From: Fallopia convolvulus
Lineage: Eukaryota > Streptophyta > Magnoliopsida > Caryophyllales > Polygonaceae
Length of the DNA: 64,000 nt
NCBI GenBank assembly: GCA_964016875.1
Contig: OZ024737.1
Span: forward strand, 37,325,683 to 37,389,682
Direction of reading: 5' to 3'
Shown here: positions 55,735-64,000 of the stretch, one piece after another
Numbering within the stretch: position 1 is the stretch's first letter
How the letters are laid out: each line of letters opens with the position of its first letter
Made by a program: the position numbers and the translations under genes
Notes under the pieces: generated by a model
The model's input: only the letters and a program-made list of their open reading frames with translations
Database searches by the model: none
What the model was told of the DNA's origin: nothing

Positions 55735-58210
55735 AGTTTGAGCGCCGCCCTCCTCGATAAGAGGAGGAAAAAGCAGGCGCCCAAGCTCACGTGCGCCGAG
55801 ATTGCACATGCGTTACTTGCCAGAGTGCCGCCTATTGAGCAGCAGCGGATAACTACTGATCCGGAGTTGACGCGTGGACCGGAGATAGATGTAGACCCCT
55901 CCGTCGATGTGGAGGTTGATTTTACGGAGGAGCTCCTGCAGGACGACTTGCCAGATGACGTTGCAGGGGACGACATGCCCTTCACAGAGCAGGACGTACA
56001 GTTTGATGCTCCCTTAGGTACAGCGGAGGATTTGTCGGTTGACGATTACCACATATCCGAGGCCACTATTTCTATTTCACCTCCCACCACGACCCATGTC
56101 CCGCCACCACCACCGGTCTTTTCCAGTCCTCCACGTACTTCTTCGACCGATCCTACTACATCCGTGGCGGGACCCTCAGCTCCTCCGCTCACATCCACAT
56201 CCCCTCCTCCCGTTCCAGCAGCACCCATCCCTCCTCCCGTTCCATCATCTCACATACCTCCACCCGCTGCGGAGGTACCCCCACCCCCCCTGCACCAGTA
56301 GCAGGGGCCGCTGATGAGGACCCTCCTGCTGCGGAGGGCTTTACGGGAGGTCCACTTGACGACAGCCTGTTGACGACATATTCCACACATGTGGCGGGCA
56401 GGATTTGGATCGACCGTACCGTACGTAAACTTTTCCAAACTACGAGTATTTAATTTTTATCGAAAGCAATGCTTAGTTTTTCTAAGTCACGTTTATTTTC
56501 CTCTGTTCAGTATCTTCAGGTCATTAGAGTCTGGTCTAGGAACTTGGATGCTTTGGACTTGTTTCGAGAGTATATGCATGGAGGACCCGATTCTTGGTGG
56601 GGCCTCGCCCAGCGGAGCGGTCTCACCGGGCTGATTGGCATGGAGTTTGGCGCGACGGACCACATTCTCATCTCTGTATTTCGGGAGCGTTGGTATCCAG
56701 AGACCAACTCCTTCCACTTCCCGTGGGGCGAGATGACCATCACCCTCCATGACATGCACCGCATTTTCGGGCTGCGTATAGATGGAGAGGCTATGGTACC
56801 CCAGATGGATATTTTGCAGCTCGAGGCTCGTTTAGGGGATTTGCTCGGCGTAGATCCACAGACAGCACACGCGTGGAGGACAGTGGCCCCGAGCAAGGCC
56901 ATCGCAGCTATTCTGTTGGACATGTTTAGGGGGACGCGACCCGCATCTCCAGGGACCATTGCCACTGTGTTTCTATGGTACTTTATTGGGATGACGTTAT
57001 TTGTCGACAAGACCGGGAACAAGATCAAGACGTGGATATTGGGGTTTCTATTGGACCACGAGAGGACTGGTCAATATGCTTGGGGGGCGGGTTTATTGTC
57101 TTTACTATTTCGCGAGCTGGGCAAGACGTCGCGCGCCAAGACTAAGGGATGCTCGGGTTGCGCTCTTGTTTTGAGGGTACGTGCTTCGTCCTAAATATTT
57201 CATTCTTCGAATTTGGTTGGATTCAATATGTTATGAGTATTGTTTCAGACTTGGATCATGAGTTATTTCGAGCACACCCGGGGACGGATCAAGTTGGCTA
57301 TGGAGGTGCTAGCTGATCCTCTTGCAGCCGCACGACAGCCTGGTGTGCGGGCCCCCAGCCGAGACGTGAGGAGGCTAGATGCGATGCGACAGCTTCTAGA
57401 CACGATCCGTGCAGAGGAGGTTAGACTTCGAAATCAACCTGACGTACATTGTATAGTGTGAGCGACGATTGATGATTTGTATTCCGCTTTGCAGATTCAC
57501 TGGATGCCGTGGGGCAACGAGCTGGATTTTGATGGCGCGTACCGGGTGTCTCGCTTTAGGGGCGTCTTGGTCATTGGGATCATACAGGAGGCGTACCATC
57601 CAGATAGGGCATTGCGGCAGTTTAGTCGCATCCAGACTATCCCTCCTCCACCATTGGAGCCGGCTGCTCTGGTCCGGCATGACGCGGTTCAGAACCGCCC
57701 ATACATTGTTTCTTATGATCCGGCGGACCATCACTGGGCACAGCGTATGGAGCACCTGATCGAGTTGGATGTGCAGCGTGCGGAGTACGCATGGCAGGTG
57801 GAGGAGGGCTACTTGGCATGGTTTAGGGCCCGATCTCACGTATACGTCGACCCGACGTCGCCGCACCAGGATGACCCCCGTCCTCTTGTGCCTCACCCGA
57901 TACCGGCAGTTTCTAACAGGATGGTAAGAACATATTGTTTTTTAGTTGTATGTATAAGTTGATATTTGAGTGCACAAACTAATATGATTTGATTTTATTT
58001 GCGCAGAGGGTACAACATGCAGCGGGATATATCCGGACCCAGCTACTAGAGATGCCGCCTGAGCATCCGACTGCACATCATCTCAGGCACGTGCTCCGCA
58101 TCCTAGATTCCGACGCATCGCCTCCCCCACCGATGCCCACCAGGCACTTTCCAGATTCAGTGCACGAGCGCGGCAGTGGCAACGGCACCTCGCATGAGCG
58201 CGATCCTTAG

Positions 58211-58736
58211 ATGCTTTCACATTAGTACATTATGTATCTATTTTTTGGTGGTTTTGGATGGTTTAGATGACATACATTAGTACTTTACGTATTTATATTT
58301 GTTGTTTTTGGACTATCTCCATTATTGATTTTTCCGATACCTTATCTTCACCTTGATTTGTTGTTTTTGGATGGTTCGGATGACATACATTAGGGTTTGA
58401 AATTTGCACAAAATGCAGCGCTTACAACTAACTTACCAAAAAAACCGTAAACAACAATTATGAAAAACCGTAAACAACAATTATGAAAAACTGTAAACAA
58501 CATACACCCTACACTCCAAAAACAATAACTTACTGAAAAAACCGTAAACAGCATACACCCTACACCATAAACAACAACTTACTGAAAAAATCGTAAACAA
58601 CATACACCCTACACCATAAACAACAACTTACTGAAAAAACCGTAAACAACAATTATGACTTAAACCACTAAACAAGTGGCACTTGAAAAAACACTTGGAT
58701 CCATAAAAAGTGACTTCTAACAGTAAAACCACATCA
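58211..58736. repeat. Convergent 3' region with short tandem repeats
   Basis: Lies between the PMD gene (+) and the SUMO-like gene (-). From 58430 to 58660 the units AAAACCGTAAACAACAATTATG and CATACACCCTACACCATAAA recur several times. GGTTTGGATGACATACATTAG-type sequence repeats at 58255 and 58372. Confidence 0.7.
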
Positions 58737-59114
58737 TTAATTCTCGGTCGAAATATCATCAATCGCCCGAATCTCGTCACCTTCAGTCAGGCGAAGCTGC
58801 ACCGTGGTTTCTTTGGCGTAGATACGATGTGTTATATCGTTGTCGTTCAAGAAGAAGCGACAATATCCCGGTGGTGCTCCATATCCAGCTTCGCTCCAAT
58901 TCATGATGATGTTTTTTATTGATGCGCCTTGTATCACAGACCATTCTGTCTTTGTCTCCCTCACCCTACGGACGTGGACGATGGAGAAGTTTATGATGGG
59001 TGGAGCAAAGGGGTAGGTTCGCGATGAACACGCTTTCCTTTTAGCCATTGGTTTCGGTATAGAGTTTAGGGCTGATAGAGCGTGGAGCAACAATGGAGAA
59101 GGTTTAGGTCTCAT
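58737..59114 (-). CDS. SUMO/ubiquitin-like small protein encoded in the MULE
   Basis: A single open frame of 125 residues from ATG 59114 (MRPKPSPLLLHALS); the same frame extends upstream without stop to 59339. The N-terminal 35 residues are variable. From about residue 40 the order fits a SUMO-type beta-grasp: strand INFSIVHVRRV, hairpin strand TKTEWSVI, helix SIKNIIMNW, strand YCRFFLNDNDIT (compare FLFDG.R in SUMO), and TVQLRLTEGDEIRAIDDI (compare the EGDEIDA strand of SUMO). It ends DISTEN and lacks the C-terminal Gly-Gly needed for conjugation. No intron is needed. The reading rests on motif order only; another beta-grasp family is possible. A large inverted repeat (59219-59398) occupies its upstream region. 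Confidence 0.55.
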   Translation of the reverse strand: MRPKPSPLLLHALSALNSIPKPMAKRKACSSRTYPFAPPIINFSIVHVRRVRETKTEWSVIQGASIKNIIMNWSEAGYGAPPGYCRFFLNDNDITHRIYAKETTVQLRLTEGDEIRAIDDISTEN

Positions 59115-59218
59115 TTTATACTCGGAATTTGCTCGAAGGGAGAGATGTGCATGCATACGTCTTGTCACCAGAAAAGCTGTTGGTATACTGTTTTCAGAAG
59201 CATAAGTCTTGTTTTCAG

Positions 59219-59398
59219 AAGGGAGTGATGTGCATGCATAAGTCTTTTCACCCAGTTGGGGTGAAAGGGGTAACAGAAGGCGCGCAATGGGGCCTCGTGT
59301 TTGCGCGAAATGGGCCTTCGAGTAGGCACGAAGGCCCATTTTTCGCAGACACGAGGGCCCATTGCGCGCCTTCTGTTACCCCTTTCACCCAACTCAGA
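59219..59398. repeat. Large imperfect palindrome (arms about 75 bp)
   Basis: CCCAGTTGGGGTGAAAGGGG, TAACAGAAGGCGCGCAATGGG and GCGAAATGGGCCTTCG on the left arm are mirrored by CGAAGGCCCATTTTTCGC, CCCATTGCGCGCCTTCTGTTA and CCCCTTTCACCCAACT on the right. The loop is about 10 bases. The arms contain the AAATGGGCC motif of the MULE subterminal region. Confidence 0.92.
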
Positions 59399-59640
59399 TA
59401 TTATACATGAAATATGAAAGTTATTCTTAATAAAGTACATATCCCATAACAATCCATCGAAATACATGAAATATGAAAGTTATTCTTAATAAAGTACATA
59501 TCCCATAACAATCCATCGAAATACATGAAATATGAAAGTTCATAAATCTCCTAAACAGGGCACACAATACAACGAAATACATGAAATACGAAAGTTCTTC
59601 TTAATAAAGTACATATCCCATTACAATCCATCTTGCCACA
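59399..59640 (+). repeat. Tandem repeats of about 62 bp
   Basis: ATACATGAAATATGAAAGTT...AAAGTACATATCCCATAACAATCCATC is present in two near-perfect copies (59404 and 59463). A shortened copy lies at 59522 and a fourth, diverged copy at 59577. Confidence 0.88.
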
Positions 59641-59648
59641 ACACTGTC

Positions 59649-62600
59649 CTAAGCAAATGTCTCCGGATCCCGACCGATGTCCCTTCGGCAAGCCTTCCAA
59701 TGGTCAATCCTCGGGGTAAGATCCTCGAGCCAGTAGTCGGCGTTGGGGTCGTGAAATTGACACCATGCATGAGGAGGTGGGGGGATAGGCGCGTTCCTCG
59801 TAAGCCATACCTGAAAAAAAATGTTATGTCACATATACGCAAGCAAGATGTACCTAAACAAAAAACTTTAAAAAAAATGATTACAAATTTCTCACCGGTA
59901 TGAAGTGGTCCCGTTGACCAACGAGGGCAATAGCAATGACAGGTGGCGGTATCCCATGTCCTTGATTGTTACCAAAAATCCGCAAAGGTAAACACGTGTG
60001 GGAGCCTCGATCCCTCGATAACATCACAAGTGGCACTTGATAAAAGGTAGAAAACACAAGGCTATGTAGCGGCATGTCTAGCCAGTAACTGTTCGCGCAA
60101 GGTTACTCCACATGGCCGATCTGCTCCAAGAAGTCATCAAATGATGTAAGGCCCCTAGTGAACAAGACTTGATACATATCTCTGTTACGCATCAATTCTG
60201 CCTGAAGCTCCCATCGAATACTGTAATACTCCTCCTCCAGCTTCCCTAATACGCAAGCAAGGGACCGAAAACCACAATGATCGTCTCCCATCACGTCTCT
60301 AGCATCCTCAATGAACGGAAATACAAAACTATCCACATTACCCATGCCAAAGTTAACCCCGCGCCATTTGACGCTCGTCGGGGGGCCACGGTGGCTTCCA
60401 TCGGCGGGGGTAGCGGTGGTAGGAGGTGCGGTCGCAACCGGAGGCGTATCAACTCCAACTCCGGTCCGTTTCTTATTCCTAGATCCTTTAGGTCTTCCGC
60501 GTGGTCGGGATGGCGCCGATGTATTTGCTTTGCTCCGACTGTCGTTGTCTTTCCGTCTTTGTTGCTCCCTCTCGTACTCTTCCATTACGTGCTCAAGGTG
60601 TGTTTTCTCCCTGGTGGTTGAATACTTGTTGGCTCCATCTGGCATCTCGTATGGTTTCGGCTCAATAAGGTTTGTGTCTTCAGGATGCTCTGAATCTTTG
60701 AACGCTGATGTGATCTGCAAATACTGGTCTCTACGCATCTGACCGCTATTTCGCTTTGCCACCATTTCGTCCCACGTGGGGTCTTGAATGGTCAAGGGTA
60801 CGCATGCAAGGGCAAGATCGTTGTCATCGCTAAGGTCATCCCATTCGATCTGTTTCCAAAAAGGATGTATCTCCTCCAGATTGATGGGTACTTTAGTTAT
60901 GATAGCGTTTGCAACTCGATGCTTGCATGGAAGACCGTGACATTCCCTCCAAAAGTAGTCGTGGCACTCCATATCGAGTGTACCCTGCGTCAACTCAATT
61001 GCTATATCATAATACATGTCTAACAACTTACCTAGGCATTGCCTTGAAACGTGTCCGCGTATAGGACGAAACAACGCTTTGAACTTATTCGCCAATAGTC
61101 TGTATTTTGTTGGTTTCTGTATTCTGGTTCTCTCAAAGGCTGTCCTCAAAGTGTTGGTTTGAGATTGCATCTGGATGTGAATCCTTAGTATCAAGGTGTT
61201 GAAGCCTCCTCGAGATGAATCCAATATCTTTTTCAGCACAGCGTGCATCCCTTCGACCCTGAAAAACACATGTCAAAGTTTGAGTATTGAACATATACAC
61301 TTTCTAATATTCAAACTGAATTCAAATGCTAAAAATGAAATTACCTATTGGTGGTTCTCGTCTGAAAGTGGAGTGTATGATCCGTCCAAGCACGAACTAT
61401 GTTCTTCTTGAATGGATTAAGCCACACCTTCTCCACGTATGCAATAAGCGTCGGTCGCCATCTTCTCTTCAATTCTACGTACCGTTCTTCAAATGTCGCC
61501 TCTGTGGTGGACGAAAAGAGCGCCCAACAAGCGTTTGCAAACCCGCGTGACAACTCATGTGGTTTTTCAGCGTTTGCAAACACCTTTAGGCCGTACGCAA
61601 TAATTTTGTGTCTGATGTGCACCCAACATAACAAATGTTGGACTCCGTCCCCGAAAACTTGACTTATCGCCTTGATTAGAGCCTGCTCGCGATTTGTCAT
61701 GATTGTATTGACCTGGACTCCAAGCTCGTCGTACACGCCTTTCAATTGAGTTAACACCCACCTATAACTAGCGACATCTTCGTTTGAAATAAATGCAAAC
61801 CCGATGCTGAATGTATTTCCGGTGCAAGTGAAGCCAACCATCTCCAATAAAGGCATGTCGTACCTAGCACAACAAGTTGTTTTAAGCATTTATACTGGAA
61901 ATATACTAATCAAGTCGATTACATATTAAAATAACATACCTATTGGTCTTGTATGTGGAGTCCATAATAACGACATAGGGAAACTTCTTCAGCATGCGCA
62001 GACTTGTGGGGTGCACAAAAAACAAGGCATTCATAACATTAGAACCCCTTACTCGTCTTGGACGGAAAATGTATTCTCGGTCTTTCAAGAACTTCAGAGA
62101 CCATTGTGTCACCGTCAATTCTCCGCAATCCTCAAGAAGTAACTTATCCCTCATATTGTAGATTTGTCTAATTGAGGTCACATTTCCCGGGTACCTTGAC
62201 CTCAACTCTTCAAGTATCATCTTCGGGGTGGCTAGATATAGGAACTTCTCTTTCACAAACTCCTTTTGCTCAGCTGTCAATCGGCCCGCATATGGATGAG
62301 CTAACAAACTAGTGGGGAGGCGATGATTGTGTTGTCCACACTTTACCGTTAAGATCCATCCATTTTTTCCCTTGAGGCGGACCCCATTCAATTCAAACGG
62401 ACATCCACACTTCCTAGTCGGTGTATCGGTAAGTGGCTTATAAATGCTCCTATTTTCCAGTCCGGGCAACACCCTCTTGCCACATCTATATCTACCGGCT
62501 AGGTCACAAGTGAGTATGACCCTATTTGGATTTGAGGTTTTTATGACTAGTACAAAATTCTTCGAAATTGCAATTTGTCTAGCCCAATCAAGCATTTCTC

Positions 62601-62953
62601 TTCGATCACTCCACAACCCATCGTAGTGGAAAGCAATAGAAAAATCTATTCCGACAACCTATGATTTCAAAATGTAAAAACAAAATATTATAAATTACAC
62701 TATCCTAACTTTCAATATACTACATTCGTAAATGACATAATATTATGGGTTCTTTGAAAAATACCTCTTCTGGCTCGCTTGATGCATCGGAGTCGGTTCC
62801 GTATTCTTCTCCCGATACACCTTCCTCATTCTCAGCTATGAAACTATCGATTGACGATGAATCTTCCTCCTCGGGATGATAATCGCTCGATGACGTATCT
62901 TCTTCTCCTGACGAAATTTTTAAGCAATGATGTGGAATGAAGGTATACTCCAA
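59649..62953 (-). pseudogene. MULE transposase (MURA/FAR1-type) with C-terminal OTU-like domain, one premature stop
   Basis: Five exons on the minus strand: 62765-62953, 61940-62658, 61345-61863, 59896-61258 and 59649-59810, all GT-AG and phase-consistent. Domains in order: an acidic Ser-rich N terminus; a FAR1/WRKY-GCM1-type zinc-binding domain (CDLAGRYRCG, KCGCPFE, CGQHNH, about 114-176); the MULE DDE core (first Asp in VVIMDSTYKTNR, about 296; the TDRE position reads MTNREQAL, Asn about 360; HLLCWVHIRHK); a SWIM zinc finger (CHDYFWRECHGLPCKH); a Pro/Arg/Lys-rich linker (RPRGRPKGSRNKKRTG); then an OTU-like cysteine protease region (MGDDHCGFRSLACVLG with Cys about 804, DHFIP with His about 927). 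An in-frame TAA at 60103-60105 cuts the OTU region after GHVE, yet the same frame continues with conserved sequence to exon 5. Without the stop it would be about 983 residues. Confidence 0.85.
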
Positions 62954-63194
62954 CTATAATGTGGAATCGAAATGGGTATTTATAGGGAACAATTCGACCG
63001 TTTTTTTACCGTTGAGATCCGCACAACGAAGCCTCGCGCCAGTCCAACGATACTTTTTTTTACCGTTGGATTGCGCGCAACACCGATGCGCGCATGCACG
63101 AAACGGTGTTGCGCGCGCAACACCGTTTCGCGCGCATCGTCGTTGCGTGGCCCTTTCCCGTTCCTCCACGCTCCCGAAACCCTTTTTTGATATT
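62954..63194. promoter_or_regulatory. GC-rich palindromic subterminal region of the MULE (transposase promoter side)
   Basis: Two perfect 32-nt palindromes lie here or just inside the adjacent inverted repeat: 63099-63130 (half CGAAACGGTGTTGCGC) and 63213-63244 (half CGCAACGCCATTTCGC). Such CGCAACG-rich hairpins are likely transposase-binding or hypermethylated sites, by inference. Confidence 0.6.
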
Positions 63195-63295
63195 CCGGAA
63201 TTGCCCTTTTCACGCAACGCCATTTCGCGCGAAATGGCGTTGCGCGGATATCTGTGTGCGCTTACCAATTTTCTCGTGTGCGCAAATCATCAGCC
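63195..63295 (-). repeat. Right terminal inverted repeat of the MULE
   Basis: The inverse of 54130-54225. It contains a 32-nt perfect palindrome at 63213-63244. Confidence 0.8.
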
Positions 63296-63304
63296 TATAA
63301 CTAT

Positions 63305-64000
63305 ACAAAATCCTAAACTGAGGACCGAACCGAAATACTTTAGATTGGTTTGGTTTTGGGTATAAACCGAATTACCAGAACCGATGAATAGCCCTACATT
63401 GTTTGGATGGGAAATTGAAAATTGCCAAATGGCCAAATTGGAAAGCCCTGCCTTCGTCGGCCGGCTCGTAGTCGTAAAAGGCGCAGACGCACAGCCCTCG
63501 ACCCTCTCTTACTCGACGCAGTTGTGACTCGACCCTCATCCCTCTCTCGCAAGTGCGATTCAATCGGATTAGATTTTGGGTTTTTTTACCTTTTCTGATA
63601 TTTTTTATCGGATTGAAATTTAAAAAAAAATAAGAAGAGGTGAGTTTGGGTCCACTCAATAAAACGACACCGTCTTTCTTGAATCGCTGCCTAGGAATGA
63701 GTGGCAGAATGACAATTGCAATCGTATTCGACGGATATTCGACAAAATCAACCCAAAAAAAGGGGTAAATAATTGAAAAAACGGGTGAAAACGGTAACGG
63801 GTGTTCATGTGGATGTTCAGGTACGAGTGGTCACTTCACCCGACCCGACCCCACTCGACCCGACCACATGATATACGTACATGTAGGATTATCTATCTCC
63901 AATCAAAAATTATGGCGATAAGCTTACCTAATGAACAATGGCGGATCCAGGACCGATTTGATGTGGCGGACTTTGAACAAGTGTAATAGTAAGAAAATTC
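63305..64000. other. Right flank of the MULE
   Basis: The first 100 bases complete the GGTTCGG/CCGAACC-type repeat interrupted by the MULE and end AGCCCTACATTG. A GC-richer stretch follows at 63440-63570. GGCGGATCCAGGACCG at 63941 resembles the element end at 52065 and is cut by the window edge. No gene supported. Confidence 0.4.

Larger units (their letters stand above)
54506..58210 (+). pseudogene. Plant mobile domain (MAIN-like/PMD) gene inside the MULE, two frameshifts
   Basis: Readable exons: 54506-54854 (Ser/Thr/Pro repeats from a minisatellite, MATDRTTDPSPPLPSSE); an exon from about 55735 to 56420 (KQAPKLTCAEIAHALLARV, acidic patch, proline-rich stretch, ending AGRIWIDRT); 56511-57176; 57249-57419; 57495-57923; 58007-58210. 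The last four join in phase 0 with GT-AG introns. Exon 56511-57176 is the PMD core: YLQVIRVWSRNLDALDLFRE, ETNSFHFPWGEMTITLHDM, HRIFGLRIDGEAMV. Later exons give the usual HWMPWGNELDFD and RPYIVSYD segments. PMD proteins are plant nuclear factors (MAIN, MAIL1) that also occur in transposons. Frameshifts lie at about 54630 (one base lost in a repeat) and 56290 (C-tract, seven instead of eight), so the copy is probably inactive unless these are sequence errors. Confidence 0.8.
54130..63295. mobile_element. Mutator-like element (MULE), about 9.2 kb, carrying PMD, SUMO-like and MURA-OTU genes
   Basis: The ends are inverted repeats of about 100 bp. From the left, GGGATTCATACGCACAG, AAGCGCACAG and CCGCGCAACG; from the right, reverse-complemented, CTGATGATTTGCGCACACG, AAGCGCACACAG and CCGCGCAACG. 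They share GCGCGAAAT.GCGTTGCG inside. The flanks TATAACTAC (54121-54129) and TATAACTAT (63296-63304) are an 8/9 target duplication of the 9-bp Mutator type. The element was inserted into a GGTTCGG-type repeat whose halves lie on either side. Subterminal DNA is GC-rich and palindromic. Three genes are inside, annotated separately; the PMD gene reads right, the other two read left. Confidence 0.85.

Noticed and set aside
57396..57896. 166-codon minus-strand frame
   Set aside because: Antisense to the PMD exon 57495-57923, which has splice signals and conserved motifs.
62954..63365. Several overlapping frames of 60-142 codons in the right MULE end
   Set aside because: They come from GC-rich palindromes, are Arg/Cys-rich in all frames, and have no domain.
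1..64000. tRNA, rRNA, CRISPR array or bacterial operon
   Set aside because: No cloverleaf or rRNA-like block was noticed by eye and the window is clearly plant nuclear DNA; a tRNA scan was not possible, so a single tRNA could have been missed.

Overview
This window is nuclear DNA of a flowering plant, most likely a eudicot. The protein-coding sequence is split by short GT-AG introns, intergenic DNA is very AT-rich, and plant-specific transposon families are dense: Helitron, hAT, Mutator/MULE, CACTA, Stowaway, LINE and LTR fragments. I cannot name the species; a Caryophyllales-like genome is only an impression.

Region by region. (1) 1-41.5 kb is dominated by a dispersed cluster of polyubiquitin-like loci: A 3833-4819 (+); B, a relic at 5918-6125 (+); C 10753-11707, D 19364-20321, E 26731-27428, F 29052-30431, H 36236-37521 and I 39627-40814 (all -); and G, a leader-only copy at 32560-33830. 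Each coding locus is a head-to-tail string of about 76-residue ubiquitin-fold units, and several retain a leader intron ending at or near the first ATG. The units are heavily diverged, and almost every junction has lost the Gly-Gly that deubiquitinases cleave. A, F and I are open; C, D and H carry single frameshifts; E is cut short beside a copia fragment. Between them sit an MFS transporter gene (8127-10012) and a CWC22 splicing-factor pseudogene cut by a CACTA end (14246-16033).

(2) 41.5-53.3 kb holds two ordinary housekeeping genes whose exon structures can be read completely: a CHID1-type GH18-like membrane protein (43876-46583, -, 8 exons) and the DNA 3'-phosphatase ZDP (48050-52048, -, 12 coding exons). 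In ZDP one 63-nt exon plus its intron is present three times in tandem.

(3) 54130-63295 is a single large MULE with about 100-bp terminal inverted repeats and an 8/9 target-site duplication. It carries a plant-mobile-domain gene (+), a small SUMO-like ORF (-), and a five-exon MURA transposase (-) whose C terminus looks like an OTU cysteine protease. A premature stop splits the OTU part, and the second catalytic Asp of the transposase is Asn.

How it fits together: the recurring theme is ubiquitin-fold biology, as a decaying family of uncleavable-looking poly-ubiquitin-like proteins and as a transposon carrying an OTU-like domain and a SUMO-like domain. Several Helitron, hAT and MULE insertions can be placed to the base because target duplications, or empty paralogous sites, lie in the same window.
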